IMG/VR virus record: IMGVR_UViG_3300042866_000794 | Location: 1 to 60,286 of that record | Direction: 5' to 3' (one strand) | DNA: 60,286 nt | From: a virus | Translations under genes and position numbers: made by a program | The notes under the pieces: model-generated | The model's database searches: none | What the model saw: the letters and a program-made list of their open reading frames with translations, nothing else | What the model was told of the DNA's origin: nothing | Shown: positions 43,275-50,755 of the stretch, in pieces | How positions within the stretch are numbered: position 1 is the first letter of the stretch | Layout of the letters: each line of letters opens with the position of its first letter

Positions 43275-43318
43275 CCCGGGGCGGGGGCTCACCCTCCACC
43301 CCCGCCCCGGGTCTTTTC
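43275..43318 (+). terminator. Strong rho-independent terminator
   Basis: A perfect 13-bp stem (CCCGGGGCGGGGG / CCCCCGCCCCGGG, 43275-43311) is followed by TCTTTTC. It separates nuclease-ERF-SSB from the helicase operon. Confidence 0.85.
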
Positions 43319-43341
43319 ATTGGGAGGGACGAGGGAACACC

Positions 43342-43605
43342 GTGAAGGTCTATCGCACACAGGTATGGGATCGGATCGACAACCGCGGCATTCAGTTGTT
43401 TGCTGACAGCGCCGAGGTGGTGGAGGTCAACGGCACGGAGTACGTCAGCTACGGCCACCACATGGTGCGCCGCGACAACTCCTGGCATGAGTCGGAGGGG
43501 CAGGCTGCGGAGGCTGCCGCTCAGAAGATTGAGGAATACGCCGGGCTCCTGCTGCGGCAGGCACGGATGCTACGCAAGCAGGAGGCCGTCCATGCTCCTG
43601 CGTGA
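43342..43605 (+). CDS. Hypothetical protein before helicase, 87 aa
   Basis: GTG start at 43342 after GAGGGA. Beta-rich N-terminus (VKVYRTQVWDRIDNRGIQLF) and helical C-terminus (AAEAAAQKIEEYAGLLLRQA). Overlaps the helicase start by 14 nt. Function unknown. Confidence 0.7.
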   Translation: MKVYRTQVWDRIDNRGIQLFADSAEVVEVNGTEYVSYGHHMVRRDNSWHESEGQAAEAAAQKIEEYAGLLLRQARMLRKQEAVHAPA

Positions 43606-45103
43606 CTACCAAGACATCAGCGTGGAGTCCCATCTTGCTGCGTTGGCAACTGGCGTACCCTCCACATTGACGGGCCTGTTCACCGGGGCGGGGAAAACGG
43701 TGGTGTTTGTGGAACTGGCCAATCGCATCTCTGGCCGGACCCTCATCATCGCCCCGCTCCGGGAACTGGTTTGGCAGGCCGTTGACAAGGTGCGGTCGAT
43801 CATGGGCATCGACCCTGCCTTGGAGATGGCGGAGTTTCGCAGCCAGGAGGACGAGTGGTGGAGTCCCAAGGTGGCGGTGGCCTGCAAGCAGACGCTCATC
43901 AGGGGCCGCTACAAGAAGTTCACCGACGTTCAGTTGGTGATTGTGGACGAGGCTCACATGCAGTTCTCGCCCGCCTGCCTGGAGATGTTTCGCTGGTTCA
44001 ACGAACGCGGGGCCATGGTCGCTGGGTTCACAGCCACGCCGTTTCGCATGAGCGGCGAGGCGATGCAGGACTACTACCAGCGTGTCTTGGGCAACCTGGA
44101 CATGCAGTGGGCCATCGACAACGGCTGGTCCGTTCCGCCGCTGTGCAAGATCGCCCGGGTGGAATCGCTGGATCTGTCGGGCGTCAGCGTGTCGGGTGGT
44201 GACTTCAATCAGAAGGAACTCCAGGCCGCGGTGGATAAGGAGGCGAACCTCCACCGGATCGCCCTGATCACCAAGGAGGAGATGTCGGGTCCGACTGTGG
44301 TGTTCACTCCATCGGTCGCCTCGGCCAAGGGTGTCTGCCATTACCTCACCAACAACTACGGGATCCCTGCCGTGTATGTCCACGGCTCACAACCAGAGGA
44401 AGAACGCAATGCGGCCATCCTGGATTTCAAGTCGGGCCGAGCGAAGGTTCTCTGCAACTGCGCCGTGGTTGCTGTTGGTTTTGATCATCCTCCTGTTTCG
44501 ACACTTATTCTCGGCCGTCCGACACGCTCCCGATCATTTTGGCTCCAGTGTGTCGGGCGAGCGACTCGCGCCTTGGGCGGAGTTGTTGATTTCCCAGGCA
44601 GCACAGCGGAAAGCCGCATCGCCGCCATCGCTGCCAGCGACAAGCCGCGCTTCAAAATCGTTGACTGCACCGACGCCTCGCTAGATCACCGGCTGATCAC
44701 CGCCGTGGACATGTTCGTCACCACGGGCGACAAGGAAATCAGGCAGGCCGTGAAGCGGGCTGCGGAGGCCCAGCCGCTGACGCAGGCAGAGCTGGATGCC
44801 GTCGCTCAACAAGAACTGGAGCGGCGGCTGATCGCCCAAGAGATCGAAGCCCGGCGACGGCGGATGGCCGGTCAGGCTGCTGGTCGGGTTGTGGGCCGGG
44901 AGTTCGATCTGGCTGCGGGTGGGAGCCGGACCATCGGCACCTACATGAACCCGCTCAAGGGCAAGTACGGCGGGATGCTGATGTCGCAACTCCCGGGTCA
45001 CTACGTGGAGTGGGCATGTAACAACCCCGGCATCAAGGGCTGGATCAAGAACAACTTTCTCAAGGAAAGGAGCCGCAGGCGTGAACTCACAAAAGCGGTC
45101 TGA
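43592..45103 (+). CDS. Superfamily 2 DNA helicase
   Basis: 503 aa. It has Walker A LFTGAGKT (residues ~29-36), DEAH box VIVDEAH (~115), GFTATPFR (~146) and motif VI QCVGRATRA (~318), in canonical order. The C-terminus carries a KGKYGGMLMSQLPGHYVEWA module like short domains found at the end of phage helicases and exonuclease subunits. Unwinds DNA or restructures forks/recombination intermediates. ATG at 43592 follows GGAGG at 7 nt; the open frame to 43400 is a shadow. Confidence 0.9.
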   Translation: MLLRDYQDISVESHLAALATGVPSTLTGLFTGAGKTVVFVELANRISGRTLIIAPLRELVWQAVDKVRSIMGIDPALEMAEFRSQEDEWWSPKVAVACKQTLIRGRYKKFTDVQLVIVDEAHMQFSPACLEMFRWFNERGAMVAGFTATPFRMSGEAMQDYYQRVLGNLDMQWAIDNGWSVPPLCKIARVESLDLSGVSVSGGDFNQKELQAAVDKEANLHRIALITKEEMSGPTVVFTPSVASAKGVCHYLTNNYGIPAVYVHGSQPEEERNAAILDFKSGRAKVLCNCAVVAVGFDHPPVSTLILGRPTRSRSFWLQCVGRATRALGGVVDFPGSTAESRIAAIAASDKPRFKIVDCTDASLDHRLITAVDMFVTTGDKEIRQAVKRAAEAQPLTQAELDAVAQQELERRLIAQEIEARRRRMAGQAAGRVVGREFDLAAGGSRTIGTYMNPLKGKYGGMLMSQLPGHYVEWACNNPGIKGWIKNNFLKERSRRRELTKAV

Positions 45104-45305
45104 CTTACTGCTGGAGGATACGGTCCAGCAAATCACGGAGGTGTTTGAGGTTTCGCACGCCTTCCCCAAGGCGTTCATCAAGGAGGAAAAGCGACATGGG
45201 TTCTGGAAGCGATTGTGGATTCGTCTTGCGTCATGCTTTGGCTCACGCCGACGAGCTGCACCGAAGCGTGATCGTCAACCGCGAAGCGATCTCCCGCGTG
45301 GCTGA
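45081..45305 (+). CDS. Small protein overlapping helicase end, 74 aa
   Basis: GTG start at 45081, inside the end of the helicase gene. The first ~38 residues (NSQKRSDLLLEDTVQQITEV) read as protein; the rest overlaps the next gene by 110 nt in another frame and is Arg-rich. Its true end is uncertain. Function unknown. Confidence 0.5.
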   Translation: MNSQKRSDLLLEDTVQQITEVFEVSHAFPKAFIKEEKRHGFWKRLWIRLASCFGSRRRAAPKRDRQPRSDLPRG

Positions 45306-45747
45306 GAGGATGAAGCTCTCATTCCCTCAGTGCCGTGGCGTGGTGCGTTTGCTGCGAGTCTCGGGCTACATCCCGAGCCCGGAGCGGCTCGCCCTGGTTG
45401 CCATGAAGGACTGGGGGCTGGAGGACGCAGACATTGCCGAAATGTGGGGCCGCCCAACGGAATGGGCTACCCGGGTGAGGGCCGACGCCAAGAAGCTCCG
45501 CAAGTCGGAGCCGATTGCGGACCACCTGGAATACCTGGACGAGGGGCTCTGCCCCGGCGATCCGTGCCCCGAAGAACTGTATCGCAGGGCCGCTGAGATC
45601 AGGGCCAAGCGAGACAGAACGTGGTCGCACGCCTTGAGCGGGCGTCCACTTAGTGCCCCGACGCAGGGCGGGATGCGTCACTACGCCTGGGATGGCCGCT
45701 ATGCATCGTTCGTTTCGATCCTCGCTTCAGGCTGGTCAAGACGCTGA
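45196..45747 (+). CDS. Hypothetical protein, possibly DNA-binding, 183 aa
   Basis: ATG at 45196 follows AGGAGG. Helical segments (EAISRVAERMKLSFPQCRGV; LEDADIAEMWGRPTEWATRV) look like helix-turn-helix type stretches, but no family is recognised. The last ~15 residues overlap the next gene. Confidence 0.65.
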   Translation: MGSGSDCGFVLRHALAHADELHRSVIVNREAISRVAERMKLSFPQCRGVVRLLRVSGYIPSPERLALVAMKDWGLEDADIAEMWGRPTEWATRVRADAKKLRKSEPIADHLEYLDEGLCPGDPCPEELYRRAAEIRAKRDRTWSHALSGRPLSAPTQGGMRHYAWDGRYASFVSILASGWSRR

Positions 45748-46321
45748 ACGCCGCTGGGTCGATAGCCTTCGGGCTATCGGCCGGGCGGTGGCTCACGGAC
45801 TGAAACTTCGCATCAAGAAACACTGCAAGGTTAACGACCATGTTGAATCGCCAGATGCTTGCCTCCTCTTGTCGGTGGAGATCAAGGAACGCTCCCTGTC
45901 CTTCACCTCTCCGGAGGATTACCCGTACGACACCGTCTTTGTGGATGACTGTCGGGGCCTTGCCCGTGAGAGTTTCGGTCACTTCGCCTACGTCTACCTT
46001 TCCAAGCCGACCGGCCAGTGGGTCTGGCTGTCTGTCCTGGACCGTGACGAGACATGGACAGAGACGACTACGTTCGACCGCGGGCGGGGCCATGAGGTGC
46101 CGGTCCTGGTGGCGCCGAAGGGGCATCTCCGACCAGCCCAGCAACTGATTGATTTGATCTATCCGCACCATTTCTTGGATTTAGTCGATGGAGAAACCGG
46201 AGCCTTCGTCAGCGGAGGTGGAGAGGTTGCGGAACGAGAACGCTACGTTGCGAAAACGCATCCGGACGCTGGAGGACGAGTTACGCCGCCTCCAGGCAAG
46301 AGTCGTAAGCACATGGGGTGA
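45701..46321 (+). CDS. Nuclease-like protein (VEIKE motif)
   Basis: 206 aa, but the coding-quality part ends near residue 160; the remaining residues overlap the coiled-coil gene by 134 nt in another frame. ESPDACLLLSVEIKERSLSF matches the D...ExK core of PD-(D/E)XK nucleases, followed by FGHFAYVYLSKPTGQWVWLS. A restriction-type or resolvase-type nuclease is plausible, not proved. Confidence 0.5.
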   Translation: MHRSFRSSLQAGQDAERRWVDSLRAIGRAVAHGLKLRIKKHCKVNDHVESPDACLLLSVEIKERSLSFTSPEDYPYDTVFVDDCRGLARESFGHFAYVYLSKPTGQWVWLSVLDRDETWTETTTFDRGRGHEVPVLVAPKGHLRPAQQLIDLIYPHHFLDLVDGETGAFVSGGGEVAERERYVAKTHPDAGGRVTPPPGKSRKHMG

Positions 46322-46328
46322 GGCATGA
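46188..46328 (+). CDS. Short coiled-coil protein, 46 aa
   Basis: VERLRNENATLRKRIRTLED, continuing to ELRRLQARVV, is a clear leucine/arginine heptad coiled coil. It likely forms a dimer or binds a partner; function unknown. Its frame overlaps the end of the nuclease-like gene. Confidence 0.65.
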   Translation: MEKPEPSSAEVERLRNENATLRKRIRTLEDELRRLQARVVSTWGEA

Positions 46329-46468
46329 GCGGGACGTTGATCATCATCACCGGCTGCATCTACGCCTACGTGGCTTGGGAGCAGCTCATGAAAGGGAACG
46401 ACGGCATGGCCCTGGCCTACATGGGATACAGCGTCAGCAACATCGGCCTCTGGATGGCAGTGAAATGA
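46325..46468 (+). CDS. Small membrane protein, 47 aa
   Basis: Two weak hydrophobic segments (LIIITGCIYAYVAWEQ; YMGYSVSNIGLWMAV) and a layout (GCIYAYVA-EQ ... G-S-N-GL) seen in small proteins of several phages. Role unknown, possibly an envelope protein. The ATG overlaps the coiled-coil gene stop. Confidence 0.6.
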   Translation: MSGTLIIITGCIYAYVAWEQLMKGNDGMALAYMGYSVSNIGLWMAVK

Positions 46469-46485
46469 AGCTAGGGGAGGAACAT

Positions 46486-46686
46486 ATGGACGATAAGCCC
46501 TGCCCATACGTCACAGGCACCGTGACGCACCACTGCACGCTGACGCCGTTCACGCTCACCGACGAGGAGCGGGAGGCGATCCAATGGGCCGTCGCAACGC
46601 TGGACGCAGAGGCGGCCCTCGGGGATGGCGAGTTTGAGGCGCGACAGGCCGCCACGCTGCGGGGGCTGCTGGGGCGACTGAAATGA
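46486..46686 (+). CDS. Hypothetical protein, 66 aa
   Basis: ATG at 46486 preceded by GGGGAGGAACAT. N-terminal PCPYVTGTVTHHC may bind metal; C-terminal helix (REAIQWAVATLDAEAALGDG) is acidic. Function unknown. Confidence 0.65.
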   Translation: MDDKPCPYVTGTVTHHCTLTPFTLTDEEREAIQWAVATLDAEAALGDGEFEARQAATLRGLLGRLK

Positions 46687-47321
46687 ACGCCGACATCCCA
46701 TTCTTCCGGTGCTGGGTCCGGCTCCCATACATCTCTCGCCAGCAGGGCGTGGAGGAGGGATACGCCTTTGCCGTCCAGTCCTACCCCGGGCGGGCGCTGG
46801 CGTTCCATGTGATGCTCAAGTCGGGGGCTCACTACCGTGGCGTCCCGATCCACGCCTTGGCGTTACAACCTGACGCTCCCGTAAGGATGGTCGGTGAGCT
46901 GCAATTATGGGACTGCTTTACAGCGCGGCCGATAGTCCATTGTTACAACTACCTGCGGGACCATCAGGCCAACTGCCGCCTGAGATACTCCACCGAGGCC
47001 GGGGTGTATCTCTTTACTGTGGACTGGCTCCCCGATGACTCTGGGCCGGGGTTCACCCACCTCCCCGAGCAAAACAAATGTGCCCACGTTCTGGCCCTGG
47101 ATGACGGGAATCTGTGCGCCCTGCCCACCAACCGGATCGCTTGGCTGGACGGGTACTTTATCGGCCGGAACCCCGACCCCCGGTCCCGCCAGTACACCGT
47201 CCAGGAGGAGGTCTGGCAGGCCGAGGATGCCGGGTTCGATGCCAGCCTGGATACCAATTACATCTATGAGGCCCAGGATGGCCCTGGGGCGGCCGATCCG
47301 GGGGCCGACCACCCAGTTTAG
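46683..47321 (+). CDS. Conserved phage hypothetical protein, 212 aa
   Basis: Overlaps the previous stop. The sequence (ALAFHVMLKSGAHYRGVPIH; VGELQLWDCF; YLFTVDWLPDDSGPGFTHLP; KCAHVLALDDGNLCALPTNR; IAWLDGYFIG) looks like an all-beta conserved protein I have seen in tailed-phage genomes, but no function is known. Confidence 0.7.
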   Translation: MNADIPFFRCWVRLPYISRQQGVEEGYAFAVQSYPGRALAFHVMLKSGAHYRGVPIHALALQPDAPVRMVGELQLWDCFTARPIVHCYNYLRDHQANCRLRYSTEAGVYLFTVDWLPDDSGPGFTHLPEQNKCAHVLALDDGNLCALPTNRIAWLDGYFIGRNPDPRSRQYTVQEEVWQAEDAGFDASLDTNYIYEAQDGPGAADPGADHPV

Positions 47322-47367
47322 ACCCCCAGATTCACCACCCCACAGCGGTCAAATTTGGGCCTCTGGC

Positions 47368-47382
47368 GGGCAATAGTAAATA
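47368..47382 (+). promoter_or_regulatory. GG-N-CA-N-TAGT-N3-TA motif at a start codon
   Basis: A fifth copy of the repeated motif; its last base is the A of the ATG at 47382, and there is no Shine-Dalgarno. Confidence 0.35.
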
Positions 47383-47597
47383 TGGCGCAGAAGCGGCGGC
47401 GGGATTACGACTACATCGCTAGACTGCGGGCGGCACACCGCTCGGCAGAGCAGATGAGTCTGTACGCCGGTCGGCTGCTGGAACAAATCGACTCCCTCCA
47501 AAGGGACTTGCAGGCCAGGGACGCAGTGATCTCGGCGCTGAAGTCGGAGCTGGAGAGGCGATCCGCCGCACAGGACTCAGATTGCTTTCGCGCGTAG
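47382..47597 (+). CDS. Small helical protein, 71 aa
   Basis: Coiled-coil-like helix (LEQIDSLQRDLQARDAVISA) after a basic N-terminus (AQKRRRDYDYIARLRAAHR). Function unknown. Confidence 0.7.
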   Translation: MAQKRRRDYDYIARLRAAHRSAEQMSLYAGRLLEQIDSLQRDLQARDAVISALKSELERRSAAQDSDCFRA

Positions 47598-48030
47598 ACT
47601 GCCAGCGACAGGAGATGTTTGGATCGGCGGCGCGGGTTGGGATTAACCTTCTGGCGCGCCTCCGTATTACCTCGCAACCAGAAGGGATTGTGCTGCAAGC
47701 GAGGGGGCCAGCCGCAAGCGACAGGGCTCAAGCACACGGGTGACCGGATGCACCCGATAAGCAGGTCGCAACTCAGTAGCCTCCGGTGGCATGCTGGGCG
47801 CCTTCAGACCGTCCTAACGAACTGCGGACAAGGCGGCGGCCAACCCTAGCCACGGCTGGGGATTGGTCGCCGTGCGCCTTGACCGAGCCTTCAAACCGCG
47901 AACATGGGCTGCCGCATCCGAGACATGAAGTTGCTTGAGGTTTGATTAGAAGAAGGAGAAACTCTGGACTGGTGAATGGAACAGCCGTACACTAGCGGCA
48001 CTACCTGGAGGGGTAGATCGGTGATCACGG
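47598..48030. other. Structured non-coding region before HNH gene
   Basis: No gene is well supported over about 430 bp. Complementary segments are dense: CCTTCTGG/CCAGAAGG (about 47648-47685), CGGGTG/CACCCG (about 47737-47756), GTCC/GGAC (about 47811-47829) and a long hairpin 47835-47871 (GGCGGCCAA / TTGGTCGCC with an inner CCCTAGC/GCTGGGG stem). It may encode a structured RNA. I looked for group I intron core elements and could not confirm them. Confidence 0.4.
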
Positions 48031-48531
48031 ATGATCGTCATTGCTACGAAGCGGTGCAGCGGCAGGCACGGATGCGGCTTGGTTCTGCCGGTGAGCGATT
48101 TCTCCGTGCGCAAGGACGGGAGGCTCCACACGTATTGCCGAGCCTGTGCGTGCCAGTCCGCTCGCGAGTGGAGCGTAGGCAATCCGGATCGCCGCGCCGC
48201 TACGGAGCGGGAATGGCGGCAAAACAATCCGCTTGCCGCAAAGGCGTACAGCCTTGTTGGTTCCGCCATCCAGTCAGGCCCGTCCGACATCGACGTTGGC
48301 TGGGTGCTGGAGCGGCTGGAGCGTGGCGTCTGCGAGTTTTCTGGCGTGCCGTTCGTCTACGAAAAGCGGCACCCATTCATGCCGTCGATTGACCGGATCG
48401 ATCCCGCGCAGCCCGGCCACATGAAAGACAACTGCCGCGTGATTCTTTGGGGGCTGAACGGCTTTAAGGGCGCGGCCACCGAGGAGGTGTTTCGGGAATG
48501 CCTAGAGAAGGTGCATGCCGCGTTTAACTAA
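48031..48531 (+). CDS. HNH homing-type endonuclease
   Basis: 166 aa. N-terminal CSGRHGCG...YCRACACQ zinc cluster (residues 9-40). The C-terminal nuclease domain has CEFSGVPF and PSIDRIDPAQPGH followed by DNCRVILWGLNGFKG, the D-x-N ... NCR type of phage HNH nuclease. It cuts DNA and can mobilise neighbouring sequence. The start ATG lacks a clear Shine-Dalgarno. The stop overlaps the next HNH gene by 17 nt. Confidence 0.8.
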   Translation: MIVIATKRCSGRHGCGLVLPVSDFSVRKDGRLHTYCRACACQSAREWSVGNPDRRAATEREWRQNNPLAAKAYSLVGSAIQSGPSDIDVGWVLERLERGVCEFSGVPFVYEKRHPFMPSIDRIDPAQPGHMKDNCRVILWGLNGFKGAATEEVFRECLEKVHAAFN

Positions 48532-48916
48532 AGATGACAAGCTCCTGTTTCAGGAGTTCGCCGCGGAGTTTCGATCCTGCGCCATCTGCTGGTGGCCGGA
48601 GTCGGACATGCGGCGGCGGATGGAGATCCACCACATCTGCGGCGGCTCGGCCCGCAAGCATGACCGCCGAAATCTTTTAACAACCTGTGCGCGCTGCCAT
48701 GGGTTGTACCACAACGGCAAGATCGACGGCAACTTTCCGGACATCACCAAGGGGATGATCCTCACAGCCAAGAAGGAATCCGATCCCGATCACTACGACC
48801 CGGAGTTCCTCGCATGGTTGCGCCATCGCAAGCATCTGGGATACGACCCGCAGCCCATCGATCCGTACTACCTAGAGGAGCGCGAGCGCAACGTCGGCCA
48901 ATGTCGGAAGCCATGA
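48515..48916 (+). CDS. HNH nuclease-type protein
   Basis: 133 aa. CAICWW near residue 21, MEIHHICGGSARKHDRRNLL and CARCHGLYH form a Cys4 zinc-binding HNH core. It likely cuts DNA, perhaps with terminase or in homing. The start overlaps the previous gene's stop. Confidence 0.8.
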   Translation: MPRLTKDDKLLFQEFAAEFRSCAICWWPESDMRRRMEIHHICGGSARKHDRRNLLTTCARCHGLYHNGKIDGNFPDITKGMILTAKKESDPDHYDPEFLAWLRHRKHLGYDPQPIDPYYLEERERNVGQCRKP

Positions 48917-49275
48917 CCTGTCAGGTGATCCGCGTCACGCGGCCGGACACCATCTTGATCCGCACGTATAGCGCGCCCGTCCAGGCCAGCGTTCACGTTC
49001 ACCTCGTCCTGGAAGGGGTGAAGTGCAAGCGTGCGGCGCGGCAGGAAATCCTGGATTGGATTGAGATCCACGCCGACGCCGAGCGACTGAGCCTCATCAC
49101 CTGGGAGTGGTTCCGCGATTCATACGGCCGGGTGCTGGGCGATCTGGCGGATCGTCAGACGGGTGAAACCCTGACCCAGTGGCTGATTGACCGCGGGGTC
49201 GCCCAGTCCAGGCCCGACCACTATCTGGAAATCCTGCGTTCGATGGTCGCCAGCGAGGAGCCGGACCAATGCTGA
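48913..49275 (+). CDS. SNase-like nuclease-fold protein
   Basis: 120 aa. TCQVIRVTRPDTILIRTY, DSYGRVLGDL and ETLTQWLIDRGVAQSR follow the staphylococcal-nuclease fold pattern (V-R-V-x-DGDT ... YGRxLxxL ... LIxxGxA), though the classic DGDT is changed to RPDT. Activity uncertain. Start chosen at the ATG overlapping the HNH stop. Confidence 0.55.
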   Translation: MTCQVIRVTRPDTILIRTYSAPVQASVHVHLVLEGVKCKRAARQEILDWIEIHADAERLSLITWEWFRDSYGRVLGDLADRQTGETLTQWLIDRGVAQSRPDHYLEILRSMVASEEPDQC

Positions 49276-49511
49276 TCGGGAACAGTGCCAAGACGAACAA
49301 CTTCAAGTTCACCTTCTTCTGGCCCTCACTCGGAGAGGGCAGGGACTTTGCGTTCGCCAGTCAGGTCGGAACCTGGGTGGGGCAGAACGCCAAGGTGCTG
49401 GACAAGAAGCGTCCAGGCGAAGCGGTGCGTCTCCTGTCCGAGCAGTTTGAAGACCTCAAGGAGATCGATGCCATCTCCTTCAACGGCCCCCTGGCGAGGA
49501 TCCGGAAATGA
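49269..49511 (+). CDS. Hypothetical protein, 80 aa
   Basis: Basic N-terminus and an aromatic stretch (NNFKFTFFWPSLGEGRDFAF), C-terminal acidic-basic helix (EAVRLLSEQFEDLKEIDAIS). Overlaps both neighbours. Function unknown. Confidence 0.6.
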   Translation: MLIGNSAKTNNFKFTFFWPSLGEGRDFAFASQVGTWVGQNAKVLDKKRPGEAVRLLSEQFEDLKEIDAISFNGPLARIRK

Positions 49512-49933
49512 CCGACAGCCGTGCCAAAGGTGCAAGAGGCGAGCGGGAAGCCGCCCGTGCCTGGACTGATGTCTTTGGCGTAGCCGCGCGGCGAGGCCAG
49601 CAATATGCGGGTGGAACGGAAAGCCCGGATGTGATCACCGGCATGCCGGGCATTCATGTAGAGGTGAAGCGCGTTGAGGCTGGCAACCCCTACGTGTGGA
49701 TGGATCAGGCCGTCCGGGACGCTGGCCCAAAGGCTCCGGTCGTTCTTCACCGCAGGAACAACAAACCTTGGCTGCTGATTGTGAGGCTGGACGATGCCCC
49801 AAGACTGGCAAAAGCGATTGCTCAAGCATCTCAAGGCGTGGGCGGAGGAGCGGTTCCCGGTGACTTACCCGATCCGGGTCTACCTCCGACCAGCGGCGAA
49901 GATGGAAAACCATCTCGGGTTTTTTACCTTTGA
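49508..49933 (+). CDS. Holliday-junction-resolvase-like nuclease
   Basis: KGARGEREAARAWTDVFGV, RRGQQYAGGTESPDVI and IHVEVKRVEAGNPYVWMDQA form a PD-(D/E)XK core (E, SPD, ExK) typical of archaeal-type resolvases and phage endonucleases. The coding-quality sequence ends near residue 95; the rest overlaps the next gene by 140 nt in another frame. Likely resolves or trims branched DNA before packaging. Confidence 0.75.
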   Translation: MTDSRAKGARGEREAARAWTDVFGVAARRGQQYAGGTESPDVITGMPGIHVEVKRVEAGNPYVWMDQAVRDAGPKAPVVLHRRNNKPWLLIVRLDDAPRLAKAIAQASQGVGGGAVPGDLPDPGLPPTSGEDGKPSRVFYL

Positions 49934-50138
49934 CGATGACGAGGAACGCGGGGTGATCAGCATCTTGGAAAGCCAAGACCGCGTTGGATTGATTGATACG
50001 TTTGTGGAGGAGTGGGCTCACGCCCGCACGGTGTACCTAATCGACACGGAGGACCATGATGAAGACCCATTTCACCATCCCAGTTTCTGGAGCGAGTACG
50101 GCCGAATACAGCAGGCCGCAAGGCAGCGAGCTTGGTGA
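49794..50138 (+). CDS. Possible zincin-fold protein with altered motif
   Basis: 114 aa. VEEWAHARTVYLIDTEDHDE then WSEYGRIQQA resembles phage proteins carrying HExxH-type sites (VxHEWAHxxxx...EDH...W). Here the first His is replaced by Glu, so catalysis is doubtful. It shares its 5' part with the resolvase frame and its 3' part (80 nt) with the next gene. Confidence 0.55.
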   Translation: MPQDWQKRLLKHLKAWAEERFPVTYPIRVYLRPAAKMENHLGFFTFDDDEERGVISILESQDRVGLIDTFVEEWAHARTVYLIDTEDHDEDPFHHPSFWSEYGRIQQAARQRAW

Positions 50139-50445
50139 CCCGTACCAGGAGATTTGTCAGACCCTGCACACCCTGCTCACCCGGAAGCGTGGATATTACG
50201 GCTGCCGGGAGGAGGGGCCGCTGGATAACGCTCTCGGAGTGGCGGAACAGGGTATAACCCCGTGGGTTTATCAGCTCGCCCGAATCGGGGAGAAAGTTCG
50301 CCGTTGCGGGGGGCTGCGGGGGGCAATAGTCGATGGGCAGTTTGAGCGGATCAGAGAGACACTTCTAGATATCGCCGGTCACGCAGTTGTGGCCATAGCG
50401 GTTCTGGACCATGAGGAACAGGCGAATGAACGTGAAAGTGATTAG
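50059..50445 (+). CDS. Conserved phage protein, DUF1599/Nmad-like
   Basis: 128 aa. LHTLLTRKRGYYGCREEGPL followed by GITPWVYQLARIGEKVRR and ETLLDIAGHAVVAIAVL resembles small phage proteins with a helical MazG/DUF1599-like layout. They may act in nucleotide metabolism; the catalytic residues are not clear. GGAGG precedes the ATG at 50059. Confidence 0.6.
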   Translation: MKTHFTIPVSGASTAEYSRPQGSELGDPYQEICQTLHTLLTRKRGYYGCREEGPLDNALGVAEQGITPWVYQLARIGEKVRRCGGLRGAIVDGQFERIRETLLDIAGHAVVAIAVLDHEEQANERESD

Positions 50446-50755
50446 CTGGCTGCTGAAGCACCGCGAGCTGCTGCTGGCCGTGGTGGCCGTGGCGAAGAAG
50501 TTCGACCGGGACGGCACCTACATCTCCCAGTGGGAGGTGGTGGACGAGATCGCCCGGCTGGTGATCCCGGTCTTTGAGCGGGAGGGCGTGGATGCCGCCA
50601 GCGTGCTGGCCTACGACTGGGATGAAACCGACGAGGTGTCGGCATTCGCCCTCGGTGCCGAGGTCCAGGCTATGGGCGTGGACTGGCAGGCCGTGATCCA
50701 GATCGTCCTTCCGATTCTGATCGCCATTCTCAAGGCGCTGTCGCCCGATGAGTGA
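50426..50755 (+). CDS. Hypothetical protein with membrane-active C-terminus, 109 aa
   Basis: N-terminal hydrophobic helix (LLKHRELLLAVVAVAKKF) and C-terminal amphipathic helix (WQAVIQIVLPILIAILKAL). Overlaps the preceding stop. It could be a holin-type or membrane protein; position just before the subtilase is suggestive only. Confidence 0.6.
   Translation: MNVKVISWLLKHRELLLAVVAVAKKFDRDGTYISQWEVVDEIARLVIPVFEREGVDAASVLAYDWDETDEVSAFALGAEVQAMGVDWQAVIQIVLPILIAILKALSPDE

Noticed and set aside
47598-48030. Group I intron call
   Set aside because: Hairpins and a nearby HNH gene are suggestive, but I could not place the conserved P4-P7 core elements or splice sites, and no interrupted host gene is evident.
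50324-50338. A sixth copy of the GG-N-CA-N-TAGT motif
   Set aside because: It matches the consensus closely but lies inside the 50059-50445 gene and ends TG rather than TA. It is treated as a chance match.
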